Positions 36,016-51,111 of a stretch of DNA of 64,000 bases are shown one piece after another. Source of the stretch: Mercurialis annua (taxonomy: Eukaryota > Streptophyta > Magnoliopsida > Malpighiales > Euphorbiaceae); assembly GCF_937616625.2 (NCBI RefSeq), contig NC_065570.1, positions 51,513,665 to 51,577,664 of the forward strand, read 5' to 3'. Within the stretch, counting starts at the first letter, position 1; each line of letters opens with the position of its first letter. The notes under the pieces are model-generated. The model ran no database searches, was not told the origin of the DNA, and worked only from the letters and a program-made list of their open reading frames with translations. Position numbers and translations under genes: made by a program.

Positions 36016-37233
36016 GCATAAGCTGCCTCGTCGAGGAAGAAATGAAAATAGATGTCGGAACAACATTGTGATAGCCTCTCTTGAAAATTGGGGTTTGGTT
36101 CTTGGAAGGGATGCTGAAAGTTGGGCAGCAATAATATTTGATGCTGTGATTGTTAATCCCATTGTTGTAACTTGTTTACATTATTCTTTTGGTGATTTGT
36201 ATCTCTAGTTTTCTTGTTCCTGCTTGTTGGTTTCATTTGTTTAAATTAGTTTGGTACATTCAAGCTTGTGCAAATATCCTGTAAAATCCTATTTAAAATG
36301 GGAATGAAATGAAATCTTGTGGTATTCTAATTTCAATGCATAATTATCATATATTCTGTTTTTGTTTTTGAAATAATAAAGCATCTTTTGTTAATAAATC
36401 TTCTGTCAAAAGAGATTATGTGACTAGACAAATTTCTTTAATCCTACTAAGCATATGTTAATTTCATGTGGCACATGACACTTGTAACAGATTTGACGTG
36501 GCGCCAGATGAAACCACCGTATATTATGTATTTGGTAGAATTAATAAAAATTAATACTTAATAGACGTTCACATCACTATCATATAATTTTTTTAAATAG
36601 GCACACAAACATATTTAAATAAAAAATTTATTAACAAAATGTATTTTAATGTTATAAGATAATAGTTCGGGTAATACTATAGTCTATACTATAGTAATAA
36701 ATTGAAATTTAAGTACAGTTGTAGGAGAAAATAAAATATTGGTACTGTCAATTAGTAAAAGATTTCCTTAAACTTGAGGTTTGATGTTTATAAAACCCAG
36801 GTCTTTTTATCGACTTCCTATTTTCTTCCAACAAAGTTTCTGCAGTGCTAGCTATATTAAGAGTGCATTGAATTTTATTATATATATATGATTTTCATAA
36901 AAAAAAAAAAAAATCTACTTTTAAACTCTATTAGATTAATTAATGTTTACATTTAATAAATTATTTTATAAATAAAATAAATTTTAGAATAGAAGTAACC
37001 CAAACAGGTAAAACCATTACATTTCTGACAGTAAGCTTCCAGACGGTAACAAAATTTTACTATCCAATATAAATGAAGTTCAGGCTAGCTTTCAATTATA
37101 TTAAGTTTCTAACAGAAAAAAAATGCTACTAACATGTTTAACATTACGGATATTCTTTCGCCTCGACCATTTTCTTTCTTAAACTGCCACTAATTTCCAG
37201 GTTCTTCAACCCTTCTGAACTTTGCTCCAACTC
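36016..37233. other. Intergenic, between convergent genes
   Basis: The 3' UTR of the DeSI gene is followed by AT-rich DNA without a gene. The thioesterase-like gene ends at 37234 on the opposite strand, so this stretch is a convergent terminator region. No element with paired ends was identified. Confidence 0.5.
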
Positions 37234-40200
37234 TCATGACGATGAGGATCCTTCGAGCCCCAATTTCGAAGTCAGCCAAGCACACATCTCATCCATCTCT
37301 TGAGGAATTGTGTAGTGACCGAGCCTGCATAATTGAACAGAAGATTGGAAAATTTTAGTTCAATACATTGAAACTGATTAGTGATGTTTTGGAAGGATTT
37401 TCGAACTACAAACCCGCTGTATGCTTTGAATGTCACATCCTGGAATCTCGATGAGCTCATAACACGTGCGGATTTCTCACCGAATTTGAAGGGAACCACA
37501 TCATCACCTGCAGATAACCAAATTCCCAAATCAGCTGCAATTCTACACCATCTGCGGATGTGCAGCTTAGTGTTAAAATATAACAGTAAGTTATGATTCA
37601 GCCATTTGCCCCGTTTTTAATACAGACATATCCTGGGGAGTGAAAACTGTGTTGAAGGCTCATTAACTCTTGATGAGTGTGATAAAATACATATGCAGGT
37701 AGAAAAGAAACTATGAGAGATGTTCAGGCTCGGTCACTACACATCAATTGGAGTCATAAAGAAATCAGATGGAAGTAGTAGAGGAATCATCTTTAAATAC
37801 AAGCTATTTGAACAAGTATGATCTATGATGTAAAAGAAGTCTCCAATTACATTTTTGTACAAATCCAATTTTCTTCCTGGGTAAAGACTGCCAACAGTTT
37901 AAAATATTACTCGACCATACATAGTCAAGGAGGCTATTTGACAATTCCAATTTGTTTTTGTTTTTTCTGAAATAGACAATTCCAATTTGTTTTTGTTTTT
38001 TCTGAAATAGACAATTCCAATTTGTTAAACTTGAATGTGCGCATATCCAAAAGAAGAAATGCCAAATAACTGAAGTGGTGAGTAAACTTTTTGTGAAGGG
38101 CCAATCTCCGTTTTCAGAAAACAGATCATCTTAAGGGAAACATAATACTCCCTCCGTCCCAATAGAGTTGTCCACTTTGCCTTTAGCACACAATTTAAGA
38201 AAACACAATCATTGTTATGGATTTTATAGTTTTTTCTCTATTTTTCTTATCATACCCCTATTTAATGTAGAGTCCACTTTTAATTTACTTGTAGATAGTG
38301 GATTTTAAATAGGGGTAGTATAGGAAGATTGAGTTTAAATTTTTTTACTTTTTAAAAGTGGACAAGAATTTTGGGACAAAAAAATTCCTCAAAGTGGACA
38401 ACTCTACTAGGACGGAGAGAGTAACTTATTTACATGTATTCAAATTCAAGGAATAAGAAAAGATACTGGTAAATAAGGGAGGAAATAAACTAGGATGATT
38501 TCTATCACCATTTGGATTTTCTTTTTTCTTTTTGACATTTCAATTGCATGTTAGTGGGGTAATTCAAATGTATAAAAAGGAGAAAAAATGAGAATTAGTG
38601 TCAATCAAGATTAAAAATGTAGCAAACAAAGATTCCATTTACCAGCCAAATACATATTAAGCAATCTCAAACCTTTCTATTCTAGTTCAAGATTTAACTT
38701 AAGTTTTAGATACTTCAGTTTAGATAAAGAAAGAGGAAATCAAAAGGTTGCAGACAAGCTGAATAGTGATCAATGAATTCAAAGAAATAGTTTACTAGCT
38801 GAGATTGCTCATGTCAAGAACCATCTAAGTTCAAGCCTATAAAAGATTTTGATAGGCGGATTAAAATATACTGGAAACAAGTAAAAAAGAATTCCATACA
38901 TTTGAAATTGAACATAAGGAAATAATGAAGCAAGGTGGGGAAATGAGGAATGCCTGTTAATACCTTTTCCATGACAAAGTAATATGGGAAGGGATGCAGC
39001 ACGCCTGACAGCCTCATCCACCCCTTCGATTTTGTTACTTAAGGTCCTAGGAAAAGAAAATACAAAAACAAGACATAATATTAATTGAGAAAAAGAGAGA
39101 GAGAGAGAGCAAGAAAAATCAAGTTCAAATCAAAAGCATAAGACGACAAACTTGGAACAAGGCAGCCAGCCGCTTAATCCAACAATTGCAGTCAAATTTG
39201 AGGGATATGGATTTCCATTTGCATATTTTCCCAAAGCATAGCAAGTAGCAGAATATAAGGAGGCTGCTGCACCCATACTGAAGCCTCCAATACCCAGTTT
39301 AACTGCAATATAGGACATTAGGCTCAAGAGGATGGTGAGACTGCAAAAAGCTCAATGTGCTGGTCTCTTCGATTATATCTTTGAATGTATTTTATACCAA
39401 CATGTTTTCTGGTAAAAAAATTAGAGTAACCTCTTAGATTAAATTCAGAAAAATAATTAGGTTCTTGCCTTCAGTCAAGTTAACAAACTAAAAGAAACCT
39501 TTTTACATACAGCTCTTTCAAGTGTGTGCAGCATCAAAAGATAAATGCAAAAGGAAACATACTGTCGGCTGGTTCTGTTGACAATAAATTTGCAACATGT
39601 GCCGCTGCAGCATCCATCCCTTCTAAGTCATCAGGAGCATCCTCTGATAGGTCTCCAACATCAAACCCTGATTTAATTCACATTGAAACTTTAGGTCATT
39701 TAATTAATACAGTAGACAATAAAAATGAGTTTTAACATGAATAAAATATATTTTTTATGCAGATCATCAACGATAACAAGTTGAAGAACAAGATGTAATG
39801 ACAGAAGTTTAGACTATAGATCTTGTTATGGTATGCTCTAAATGTCGGCACATGCAAATAACTGAACGATAATTTGCAGGGATCAAATTTCACAAATTAG
39901 TTAATCTTACAAGCTGTGGATGGAAAGCCACCAAACACAGTTATAGGTTGAGTCGGAGAAGTTGGGCATATCCATTTAATCTGCATCGCATTGTTATATT
40001 CAACAATTAGTTTTCTAAAAAGTCAGCTTCCGACAATTAGAATGTAATGAAAACAATAAGACTCATATATGTAATCCTACTCATTTAAGTGTGCTTACAT
40101 TTGGAAGAGGAAGAGACTCCAAAATTTGGGACCAGCTGCAAAATTAGATCAAGCAATGAATAAGGATTTGGAAAAAGAAACTCAAATTGGATGAGAAAGG

Positions 40201-40840
40201 ACACTCATCTTTTCCCCCCTATTTTTCACTTTCCTTTTTACCCTTGTTTTGGTGGTGATTGAACAAATGCATGCAAATGTTGACTTGTTATGCAAAATGT
40301 TAAACATGACATCAATGAACTGTAATTGTGAGCACTTGAAATCAGAGTCCATTTCGACCCCAAAATACAATTTCAAATACCGAAATGTTCGGTAAGCCGC
40401 ACGATGCAAACCCCAGCAAATAAAAAGCTTGAAATGCCAAAGCATACATCTGAAAGAGTTCTTTCTTTTTTCTTTATCTTCCTAGAAAGGTGAGCATATT
40501 TTCAGGTGCTTGCTTAATTCCATTCCTAAGGTCTAAGAATGATTACCAAAACATGCCAGCAATACATCGTAAACAACAAATGCAACAGGAAAGCAATAAA
40601 ATACCTGGAACCGTTATCACCAAGTCCATGAAGCCATACAACAGTAGCTTGGTGTTTACCTTTAGGCCTAACCACGTAAGTTCTCCCAAATTCAAATGCT
40701 CTCCTGGCAGTTTTACCACCTGGAATTACATTAAAACAAAAACTTAATTTACTCAAAAGCATAACCTAAAACACATAATTAAACAATACTACAATAAAAT
40801 AATACTAACCAGCATTCATGGAAGGACCACTAAAACTCAT
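37234..40840 (-). CDS. Acyl-protein thioesterase-like alpha/beta hydrolase (At5g20060 type)
   Basis: Nine exons join in frame: 40840-40810, 40719-40605, 40135-40099, 39980-39911, 39667-39563, 39302-39152, 39046-38964, 37507-37414 and 37324-37234, giving 258 codons and TGA. The protein starts MSFSGPSMNAGGKTARRAFE and has the core VVWLHGLGDNGSRWS. Its nucleophile elbow is GGFSMGAA (Ser128), the acid is in KGDDVVPF (Asp199) and the base in GLGHYTIP (His232), so the Ser-Asp-His triad of the phospholipase/carboxylesterase family is complete. Animal relatives (APT1/APT2) remove palmitate from proteins; plant substrates are less clear. Intron 7 is long (1.5 kb) and holds a Stowaway MITE, a 35-bp tandem repeat and a short inverted copy of exon-9 sequence. 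A likely non-coding leader exon lies near 41170-41215. Confidence 0.92.
37941..38025. repeat. 35-bp tandem repeat, about 2.4 copies
   Basis: The unit beginning acaattccaatttgtttttg is present at 37941-37975 and 37976-38010 without a difference that I can see, and the first 15 bases recur from 38011. It lies in intron 7 of the thioesterase-like gene. Confidence 0.9.
38146..38423. mobile_element. Stowaway MITE, well preserved
   Basis: The left end tactccctccgtcccaatag and right end ctaggacggagagagta are paired, as are the next segments (agttgtccactttg versus caaagtggacaact). A TA lies at each edge. It sits in intron 7 of the thioesterase-like gene. A relative lies at 45572-45794. Confidence 0.9.
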
Positions 40841-41220
40841 CTTCTAATGATTTAAAAGAGCACAGAATCTGCAACTTCCACAAAACAAAAAAACACTTAC
40901 TTTCATAATAATTAATTAAGTAAATTTATACAAGAAGCACCAGAATCTATCCAGGTGAAATTAACAAAAAAAAACATTTTAATCAGCATTTCTGAATTAA
41001 TCCTAATCAATTTTCAGCTATTAACAAGCTCCAAAAATAATATAAGCTATTTTACGAAACATCACAATGAAAACTCTAAATATTATTGCATACAACAAGA
41101 TATCTGAAGATACTGTTAAAAATTTAAAACGAAAGAAATGAATTAGGGCTTTAAAGAATTATTTTTACCTGAACAAGAACAGCAAAACTAGAGAGACTCT
41201 ATCTCTTCGATAATGGAGGC

Positions 41221-42066
41221 TCCAAAGCTGCAAAAAAATGAAACATAGCCGACTTCTACTTTTTTATAATCATTTTTTTTTGTCATACGCACCGTTTTCA
41301 TTCTTTCCTATTCAGTTGGGCACCGTTGATAAATGTAGTAAGAAACGTTTATTTTCTTTTACTACCTTTTTATTTTTTGAGTCAGAAGTATTAAAATGCC
41401 AAAAAAAATTGATTTTATAAATCTATTAAAAATATTTTAAAGATAGATTTATATTAAAAGTTTATTTAATTTTTTTAAGACTAATTGAGTTATATCTATA
41501 TGTTAAATTAATGTATAGTTTTAAGAAAATTAAAAAAAAAGTTGTTAATTGAGATGTCAAATACTTCGAAGAGACTATAATTTTATAATTTAATACTAGT
41601 TTGGCATTGCCACTTATTATAACTAAATTAATTTTAAAAATTTGGACAGATTTTCAGAAAATTGGTTAAATTGATATATATTTATAATTTTAAAAAAATA
41701 TAAATAGATTGTCGTAAAGATTTGAATTTTAAAAATTGTTTTTTATTCCATTAATTCAATAGAATGGTTATGTAATTTTCTTACCATATTTGGACATAAG
41801 CGTATCTGCGGTATGTGTAAAGAATATTTAAGGGGTTTTCTTAAGAAAAATGTACACTTACTTTATTTTATAATTTACTAATAAAAATAATATGTCTTTT
41901 TCACATTTTTTATCCAGCAACTTATACTAATTTTTTGCAATATAAGTTGGAAGCAATGCTAGAAAAACAATCAAGAAAATTAGTTATTCAATGGGCATCA
42001 CATAAATAAGATTATATTCAATTGATTTAATTGAGCAGACTTAGCTATAATCAAAACAAAATGGGG
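41221..42066. other. Intergenic, upstream of the thioesterase-like gene
   Basis: AT-rich DNA between the 5' end of the thioesterase-like gene (leader near 41215) and the 3' end of the receptor-like kinase. No gene or paired-end element recognised. Confidence 0.5.
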
Positions 42067-43425
42067 CTATCTGGGGGAGATGATTGACATGGCATATGAA
42101 CAAGATGTAGCGTGATTATCAGCACTGCCATCTTCTTGTTCGGATGAACCAAATGCAGCAATTGCAGCTCTGTTTCCACCATCTCCGGTATCTCTATCAA
42201 TTGATAACAAATCAACAACAATCATTTGAGTCTCCGGAGGTTCTTCCACCACCACTCTTCCTTCAAGCATCTCCACCACTTTATCCATTGTTGGCCTAAT
42301 CCTAGGCTTCTCTTGTATGCACCACAATGCCACATTCACCAATCTCTTCACTTCCCTTTCTTCAATTTTCATTCCACTTTCTATCAGCCTTTCATCAACT
42401 ATTTCCATAATCTTCCCTTCTTTTAGTTTCCGATGAACGATTCTCGGAAAATATTGCCATTTTGTTTGAGATTTCTCATTCTGTATTAACTTTACGTTTC
42501 GTTGACCTCCGATGATCTCTAAAATAACCATTCCGTAACTATAAACGTCCGATTTCTCCGAAATTCCGAGCCCTAATAGCCATTCCGGAGCTAAGTAGCC
42601 TCTCGTACCGCGAATATTAGTTATCACTCGGCTCTCGTCCTTTTGCATTAGTTTCGACAGGCCTAAATCCGAGACGATTGCTCGATAATTCTCATCGATT
42701 AGGATATTTTCCGGCTTCACGTCGAGATGCAACACTCTTGATCGGCAATCATGATGTAGGTAAGAAAGTGCTTTAGCTACATCAACTGCAACTCTATATC
42801 TCAATTCCCAGGACAAGCATCCGCCGGGAAGATTATTATTCCGGTTAGGTTTTCTCGGGAAAATCCAAGAATCCAACGATCCATTCGCCATATATTCGTA
42901 AACGAGGAAACGAGGTCCGCCTGTCACGACGCAGTATCCGATGAGGCGAACGAGATTTGTATGCTGTACACTAGCGATTGCTGCAACTTCTGATCGGAAC
43001 TCTTTCTCTCCGCGTTCTTCCCGATTAATCCTTTTGACGGCAACAGCAGTCCCGTCAGATAAAATACCTTTAAAAACTGAAGCCGACGCGCCTTGACCGA
43101 TTAACGCCTGAAAATTATCTGTAGCTTCTTCAAGCTCTCTATATCGGAACTTAATCGGAACTCCGGCGACTTTTCTCAAGAAACTGTACTCAATTCGTAG
43201 CTCTCTGCCTTCGGAAGCTAATCGCTTGACTAACGATTTGCTTCGGAGAGTGTAACGGCGTCTGATAATTAGACAAGAAAAGATTGCGAGAATGAGAGCA
43301 ATATCGGCGCCGGCGATCAGGTAAAATGGCTTGGAGAGTTTAAGTGAAACTCTACAAATTACGATAATGATTACGAGGATGATGACTGTTGAAGCAGCTA
43401 TAATATGTACTCTCTTGTCTTCCAT
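42067..43425 (-). CDS. Receptor-like protein kinase of the At5g20050 type
   Basis: One uninterrupted exon of 453 codons starts MEDKRVHIIAASTVIILVII. There is no extracellular domain. Two hydrophobic stretches (about residues 8-25 and 33-54) are followed by RRR and a kinase domain. The Gly loop is IGQGASASVFKG, the Lys is in VAVKR, the catalytic loop is HLDVKPENIL (HRD replaced by HLD) and the metal loop is DLG. Loop and APEWL motifs (NIRGTRGYLAPEWL) are those of the At5g20050 group, whose role is unknown. The adjacent gene resembles At5g20060, as in Arabidopsis. The start ATG is the first in the frame. Confidence 0.94.
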   Translation of the reverse strand: MEDKRVHIIAASTVIILVIIIVICRVSLKLSKPFYLIAGADIALILAIFSCLIIRRRYTLRSKSLVKRLASEGRELRIEYSFLRKVAGVPIKFRYRELEEATDNFQALIGQGASASVFKGILSDGTAVAVKRINREERGEKEFRSEVAAIASVQHTNLVRLIGYCVVTGGPRFLVYEYMANGSLDSWIFPRKPNRNNNLPGGCLSWELRYRVAVDVAKALSYLHHDCRSRVLHLDVKPENILIDENYRAIVSDLGLSKLMQKDESRVITNIRGTRGYLAPEWLLGLGISEKSDVYSYGMVILEIIGGQRNVKLIQNEKSQTKWQYFPRIVHRKLKEGKIMEIVDERLIESGMKIEEREVKRLVNVALWCIQEKPRIRPTMDKVVEMLEGRVVVEEPPETQMIVVDLLSIDRDTGDGGNRAAIAAFGSSEQEDGSADNHATSCSYAMSIISPR

Positions 43426-45571
43426 TAGAGGAAGATCAATAATCTGTAAAAAAAATTGTCTGATTTACATTTTTTATTTTCTGTTTGTGTGGGGAGAAAA
43501 GTAGTAGGTTAAATTGGTGATTTTCCTAGAAAGAGGAGGGTGGGGTGACTGATATTGGAAAAACAAAATGCATTGACATTTCCTAAGTTAATGACCATTT
43601 TAAGGATTATGGAAGAACCTTTGACTTTGGTTTAAAAGATAGTACTGGATCTTCAGTTCTAATTCGAATGTCTTTGCTTCCGATGATAAAAAAAACTAAC
43701 CTTAATGTATAATTTAACTCCCAAATTATAAAAAGATTGGAATTGAAAGTCCGATTGTAATTCAAAATAACGGGTAGTTAATCCCCGTTGGCATACTCAC
43801 CCATCATGTCAAGTGCGCGACGCGGGTCGGATCCGGATTAATTAGGATCACGACCTAAAAACCAGATGGAAAACCAAAAAAATAACGGGTAATTTTTATA
43901 CATTTATTTTAAGAGTGGAGAGATTGAAAACTATTCAAACTTCCATATATTTTCCTAAAGTATCTTGAAAATCTAATAATAATATAAATCTTGAGAAAAG
44001 GCTTAATTAAATCTTGAGAAAAGGATTAATTAAAGCTTGACATAACCACGACTGCAACTATGACAGACGGATAACGTAGGCTTAATCAGTAGTAGTAATT
44101 AAGCTCAAAAGACAAGATTCAAAAAGATTATGTATTTATGTCTAGTATTCAGACAGAAATTTTAATTGTATTTTTGTGTTGATATAAGCTTTAAATGCTG
44201 AGGTCCTCAAATAGGATGTGCATCGGTCGGTTCGACTATTTGTGCATCGGTCGGTTCGGTTACCGAACCGACTCTTTTATCCAAAACCGATCGGTTTTGC
44301 ACTTATAAGAAAACTGAACTGAAATTAAGGTTAAAATTCGGTTGGGTTCGGTCGGTGACCGAATATATAGTGCATAGTGTAAAAAATAACAATAACATCT
44401 TTCAGCTCAGTGGTGTGCGCGTTGGTGGTTAAAAAATAACAATAACATCTTTAAGTATAAAGTTCCAAACTGTATGATTTTATTTGAGTTGGATTTTTTT
44501 AGACATAGTATACTTTATAGATGGACTTTAATGGATATTTTTTAAGTCAGGTCATATTGGCGAGTTAGGTCAAAATTTGCCACCTCCAATTAAAAAGGGA
44601 TATGGACAGGTGACTTGATCTTCCAGGCTTGATTATAACCCATCTCTAGCAGAAAGTAAGTACAATTTGCTTTCACCTCCTAGTTTCTGATTAGTGAATA
44701 TACATGAATAAATTAGGGTTCTATTCAAAGTAACCAATTCAAACAAAAAAAACTAGATTAAATTCAAAGGCATTATTTAAATAATGAATGCTTTGATTTC
44801 AATTTTATAAAGATTGAAAAATAGAATTGTTAATTTCTATCATTTACATAAGTAATATGACCATCCACCGTAAATACTAAATAGTTGACACATTCAAATG
44901 CTTATTTTTTTTAATACAAGTCATGACAGATGCATCCTTGTCCTGATAATAAAAGTCCAGGTAAGTGTCACATTTTTCTAATAGTCACCAAATTATTTAA
45001 TAAATTACTTTTTGTACTCTTAATCATTGAAATTATATTAATTATTATATGATATATCTCCTTTCCCATAATTTCATTTTCTTTTAAATTACGAGTCATG
45101 ACCAAGTCTTGTAGCTAATATTCAAATTTATTGAAAAAATATAATTACATATCAAATATTTTTTATTTATTTTTTGATAATAATACATGTTTATTAATGG
45201 AAATATAAAAGTAAAATTTAATCAAAAATTAAGTAAATTAAGACATTCAAGAAGTACAAAAAGAGAACATCGGTAAAATAACAAAAATCTATATCTAATT
45301 TTTTCAAGTGCGCTGACGGAATTTTTTAAATGTACAAATCGGCGATTCGTCCACTCCATTATGGTTATTTTAGATTACAAATTGATTTTTTGGTCTCTGA
45401 ATCAGTCCGATTATAAAATTAAAAATAAAACTTACGTTGATAAAATATATATAAAGAAAGATAAAACGTCCATAAAGTAAGAAAATGAAAAAAGAAAAGA
45501 AAATTACAATATGTTGTAATAAAAATATCAAATTATGGACTTTTAGGTTATTTTTTTATGTAAATATGTTT
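43426..45571. other. Intergenic with TE remnants
   Basis: Promoter side of the receptor-like kinase. A remnant at 44213-44355 carries gcatcggtcggttcg twice and an inverted ggttaccgaaccga. The phrase aaaaaataacaataacatct occurs at 44381 and again at 44431 (50-bp spacing). No gene was recognised. Confidence 0.5.
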
Positions 45572-45794
45572 ACCGGTAAAGTTGTCCACTTTACCCTTAT
45601 CACAGTTTAAGAAAAACAATCATTATTTATAGATTTTGTAAATTTTTTCTTACTTTTCTTGTCATACCATTATTTAATTTATTTTCAATATAGGAAAGTT
45701 GAGTGTAAAAATTGTAACTTTGTGAAAGTGGACAAGAGTTTTGAAATAAAAAAATTTCTCAAAGTGCACAACTCTATTGGGACGGAAGAAGTAC
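45572..45794. mobile_element. Stowaway MITE, related to the 38146 copy
   Basis: The left part gtaaagttgtccactttacc and the right part aaagtgcacaactctattgg, followed by gacggaagaagta, match the arms of the element at 38146-38423. The extreme left terminus is lost. Confidence 0.7.
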
Positions 45795-46166
45795 TATTTT
45801 TTTTCTTCTAATTTTTACACATTTCTCAACAATTCAATAATGGGCTCAAAATGATGAGATCGCTAGCATTGCTGGGTCAAAATGGCCGACTTTTAGAAAG
45901 GGTCTGTGCCATAATCGAAAACGAAAATTACCGCATCAAACGACTGCGTTTCGTTCGGTAAAAACAGACAAATCAGGTGCTTCATAACTATCAGAATCAT
46001 TTTGCAACCCCATCTAATTTGCTTCTTTGACCTGATGCTGACATGTCACTCGTTTCTTATTCCTCCACTCCACACTACTAAATCCCCAAGGCGTTGCCCT
46101 AAAACCCCGCTCTTCAAAACGGCGCGCAGCGAGTCAAAAACTTCCAAAGCAGAGTTTTACGCAAGC

Positions 46167-49287
<3,121 letters not shown>

Positions 49288-50892
49288 GGAAGGAAACAGC
49301 TAATATTTTTGAAGTTATTACTAGCAGAGGTATACCGTGTAAGTTCTTCTGTTGTAACAATTAGCTAAAAGATAATGATATTTATGCTGACATACTAAAT
49401 TGCCGTTATTCTGGTCATTCAGTTTGCTTTATCTTGAGCATACGTAGAGTGCATAATGTCAACCGAATGTAACCATAATTTTCCATTGGCTGTTCCTAAA
49501 CTTTTGTTTTCTTATAATGCAAAAATTTATTTGTCTGATTCTAATATGCTAAAAGTAGCATAAAAAAGAGTTTTAGGTGGTTATTAGATGTATACATGTG
49601 GTGCCCATTTCTGCTTCGGGTTTAAGATATGCTACCCTCCCTGCATTCGGTATTTTAGCATGTTTGGCATTAAGCTTGCAGATTACATTTCTAAAAACGC
49701 ATCATTTTTGATTTCGTAAAAAGTGTTTGAAACTGGTACTAAATTTACGTTATAAACAACATCTAGCTGCTTATGGGCTTATTTTAAGAAAAGGTGATAT
49801 TTTGACAGCAATGCAAAACAAACCTTTTGTCTTCATTAGTTGAAAAATTATGATTGTTCTCTTTTATCTTTTATTGTTTAATTATTGTTTAGTCGACTCA
49901 TACAAAGTGAGGAGCTTCAAACAAGAAACACCTAACTGTTTGTGTTACCTTTTAGGGTCTTTTTTTCTTTAGGTTTCATTCATTTTTGGTAATGTTTTGC
50001 TGGCGGCTGATGAGTTGATTAGTGGTTGTAACTGAATATTGCTGGATTGAAGACCAGTACCAGTCTTATGTTGCTGAATTTAGGTGTTAATGTTATGGAT
50101 TAGGATCCTCTCATGTTCACTTGAACATGAGAGGATCCTAATCCCCAAGTTATAGGGCACCATTGAAATCGGTTTATCCAACTGAATTGAAAACTGGATT
50201 CTTGGGCTTGGTTTGATTTTCAAAAAATAGCCGGAATAATCAAACAGACCAAAATGTCAATTATTTTAAACTTAAATATTTTATTTTTGATAATGATTGC
50301 CTTTATGTTTATATTTTTAAATGTTGTCTCTAAATTTTGTTTTACGATAGGTTATGCAAGTGTATTTAAAATGAAAATATCTTAATCAATCATGTATAAG
50401 ATCTACTATTATATAGGATATAACCAAAATTTAAAGTGAACTGAATTTAACTGAAATGAATATTGTGGTTCAGTTTAATTTAATTCTACTTTTAGTATAG
50501 CCGGTTCGGTTTGATTAGTCTGAAAAATCTGATTGATTTGAAAGTTTTGATCTGCTAAGCCATATAGTGAAGTGCCTGCATTCTGTAGAAACAACCAGAA
50601 TTAACAAAAAACACTCCATAAGTTCCACGATTTGTTGATCATTCTCTCTTTTGATCTGATCACGCAATTTCTTTTTTCAAACTTTTATAAACTATAAAAG
50701 AGATAAGAAGAAATAGTTAGGTTCCTTATATACTAAACTTAGATCACATGCAAATGCATGCCTTTAATTACATCATAAGCACCTTCCACAAAAGTCCACT
50801 CATACAAGCTGAATTATTCCATATATACCTCTGCAATTCTCCCCTTTTTCCTTCGATACCACATCTTGCAATTCTCTTTTTTCTTTATAAGA
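49288..50892. other. Intergenic, with a 48-bp palindrome
   Basis: 3' flank of PRMT10. A near-perfect palindrome occupies 50097-50144. TE-like sequence at 50160-50545 has sections such as ggtttatccaactgaattga and gccggttcggtttgattagt. No gene. Confidence 0.5.
50097..50144. repeat. 48-bp palindrome (23-bp arms, 2-bp loop)
   Basis: The left arm 50097-50119 is the exact reverse complement of the right arm 50122-50144, with loop CT. The arms contain two BamHI-like ggatcc cores. The inner gttcacttgaac resembles the centre of inverted repeats at about 52920 in this window (gttcatttgaac). Confidence 0.95.
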
Positions 50893-51111
50893 ATGCATAG
50901 GCCTTCTGGCAGGGCGTCCGATGAGTTTCCGATCAATCTCTCACCGGATGTTATTGCTTCGTTGTCTGGTGTCACAAAAAAGGAAATGGGTGTGCATCAG
51001 AAGTCAGTGGCAGAAAATGCAATTCATCTTATCCCAATAGTTCTATTTATTTGTGCTTTTGCTCTTTGGATTTGTTCTCATCCTATTATTAACCATTCAT
51101 CCTCTCTATAG
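50893..51111 (+). CDS. Possible small single-pass membrane protein, 72 residues, unknown function
   Basis: From the ATG at 50893 the frame reads MHRPSGRASDEFPINLSPDV, then a middle rich in charged residues (KKEMGVHQKSVAENA), then a hydrophobic helix LIPIVLFICAFALWI near the C terminus and a short tail ending HSSSL. That is tail-anchored topology. Codon use and amino-acid composition look coding, and the ATG sits shortly after a leader-like C/T-rich sequence. I recall plant small proteins of similar layout but cannot name the family. It could still be chance. Confidence 0.45.
   Translation: MHRPSGRASDEFPINLSPDVIASLSGVTKKEMGVHQKSVAENAIHLIPIVLFICAFALWICSHPIINHSSSL

Noticed and set aside
46035..46166. 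Longer N terminus for PRMT10 from the ATG at 46035
   Set aside because: In frame and open, but the extra residues have no counterpart in the PRMT10 family as I know it; the ATG at 46167 gives the expected length. Transcript 5' ends would decide.
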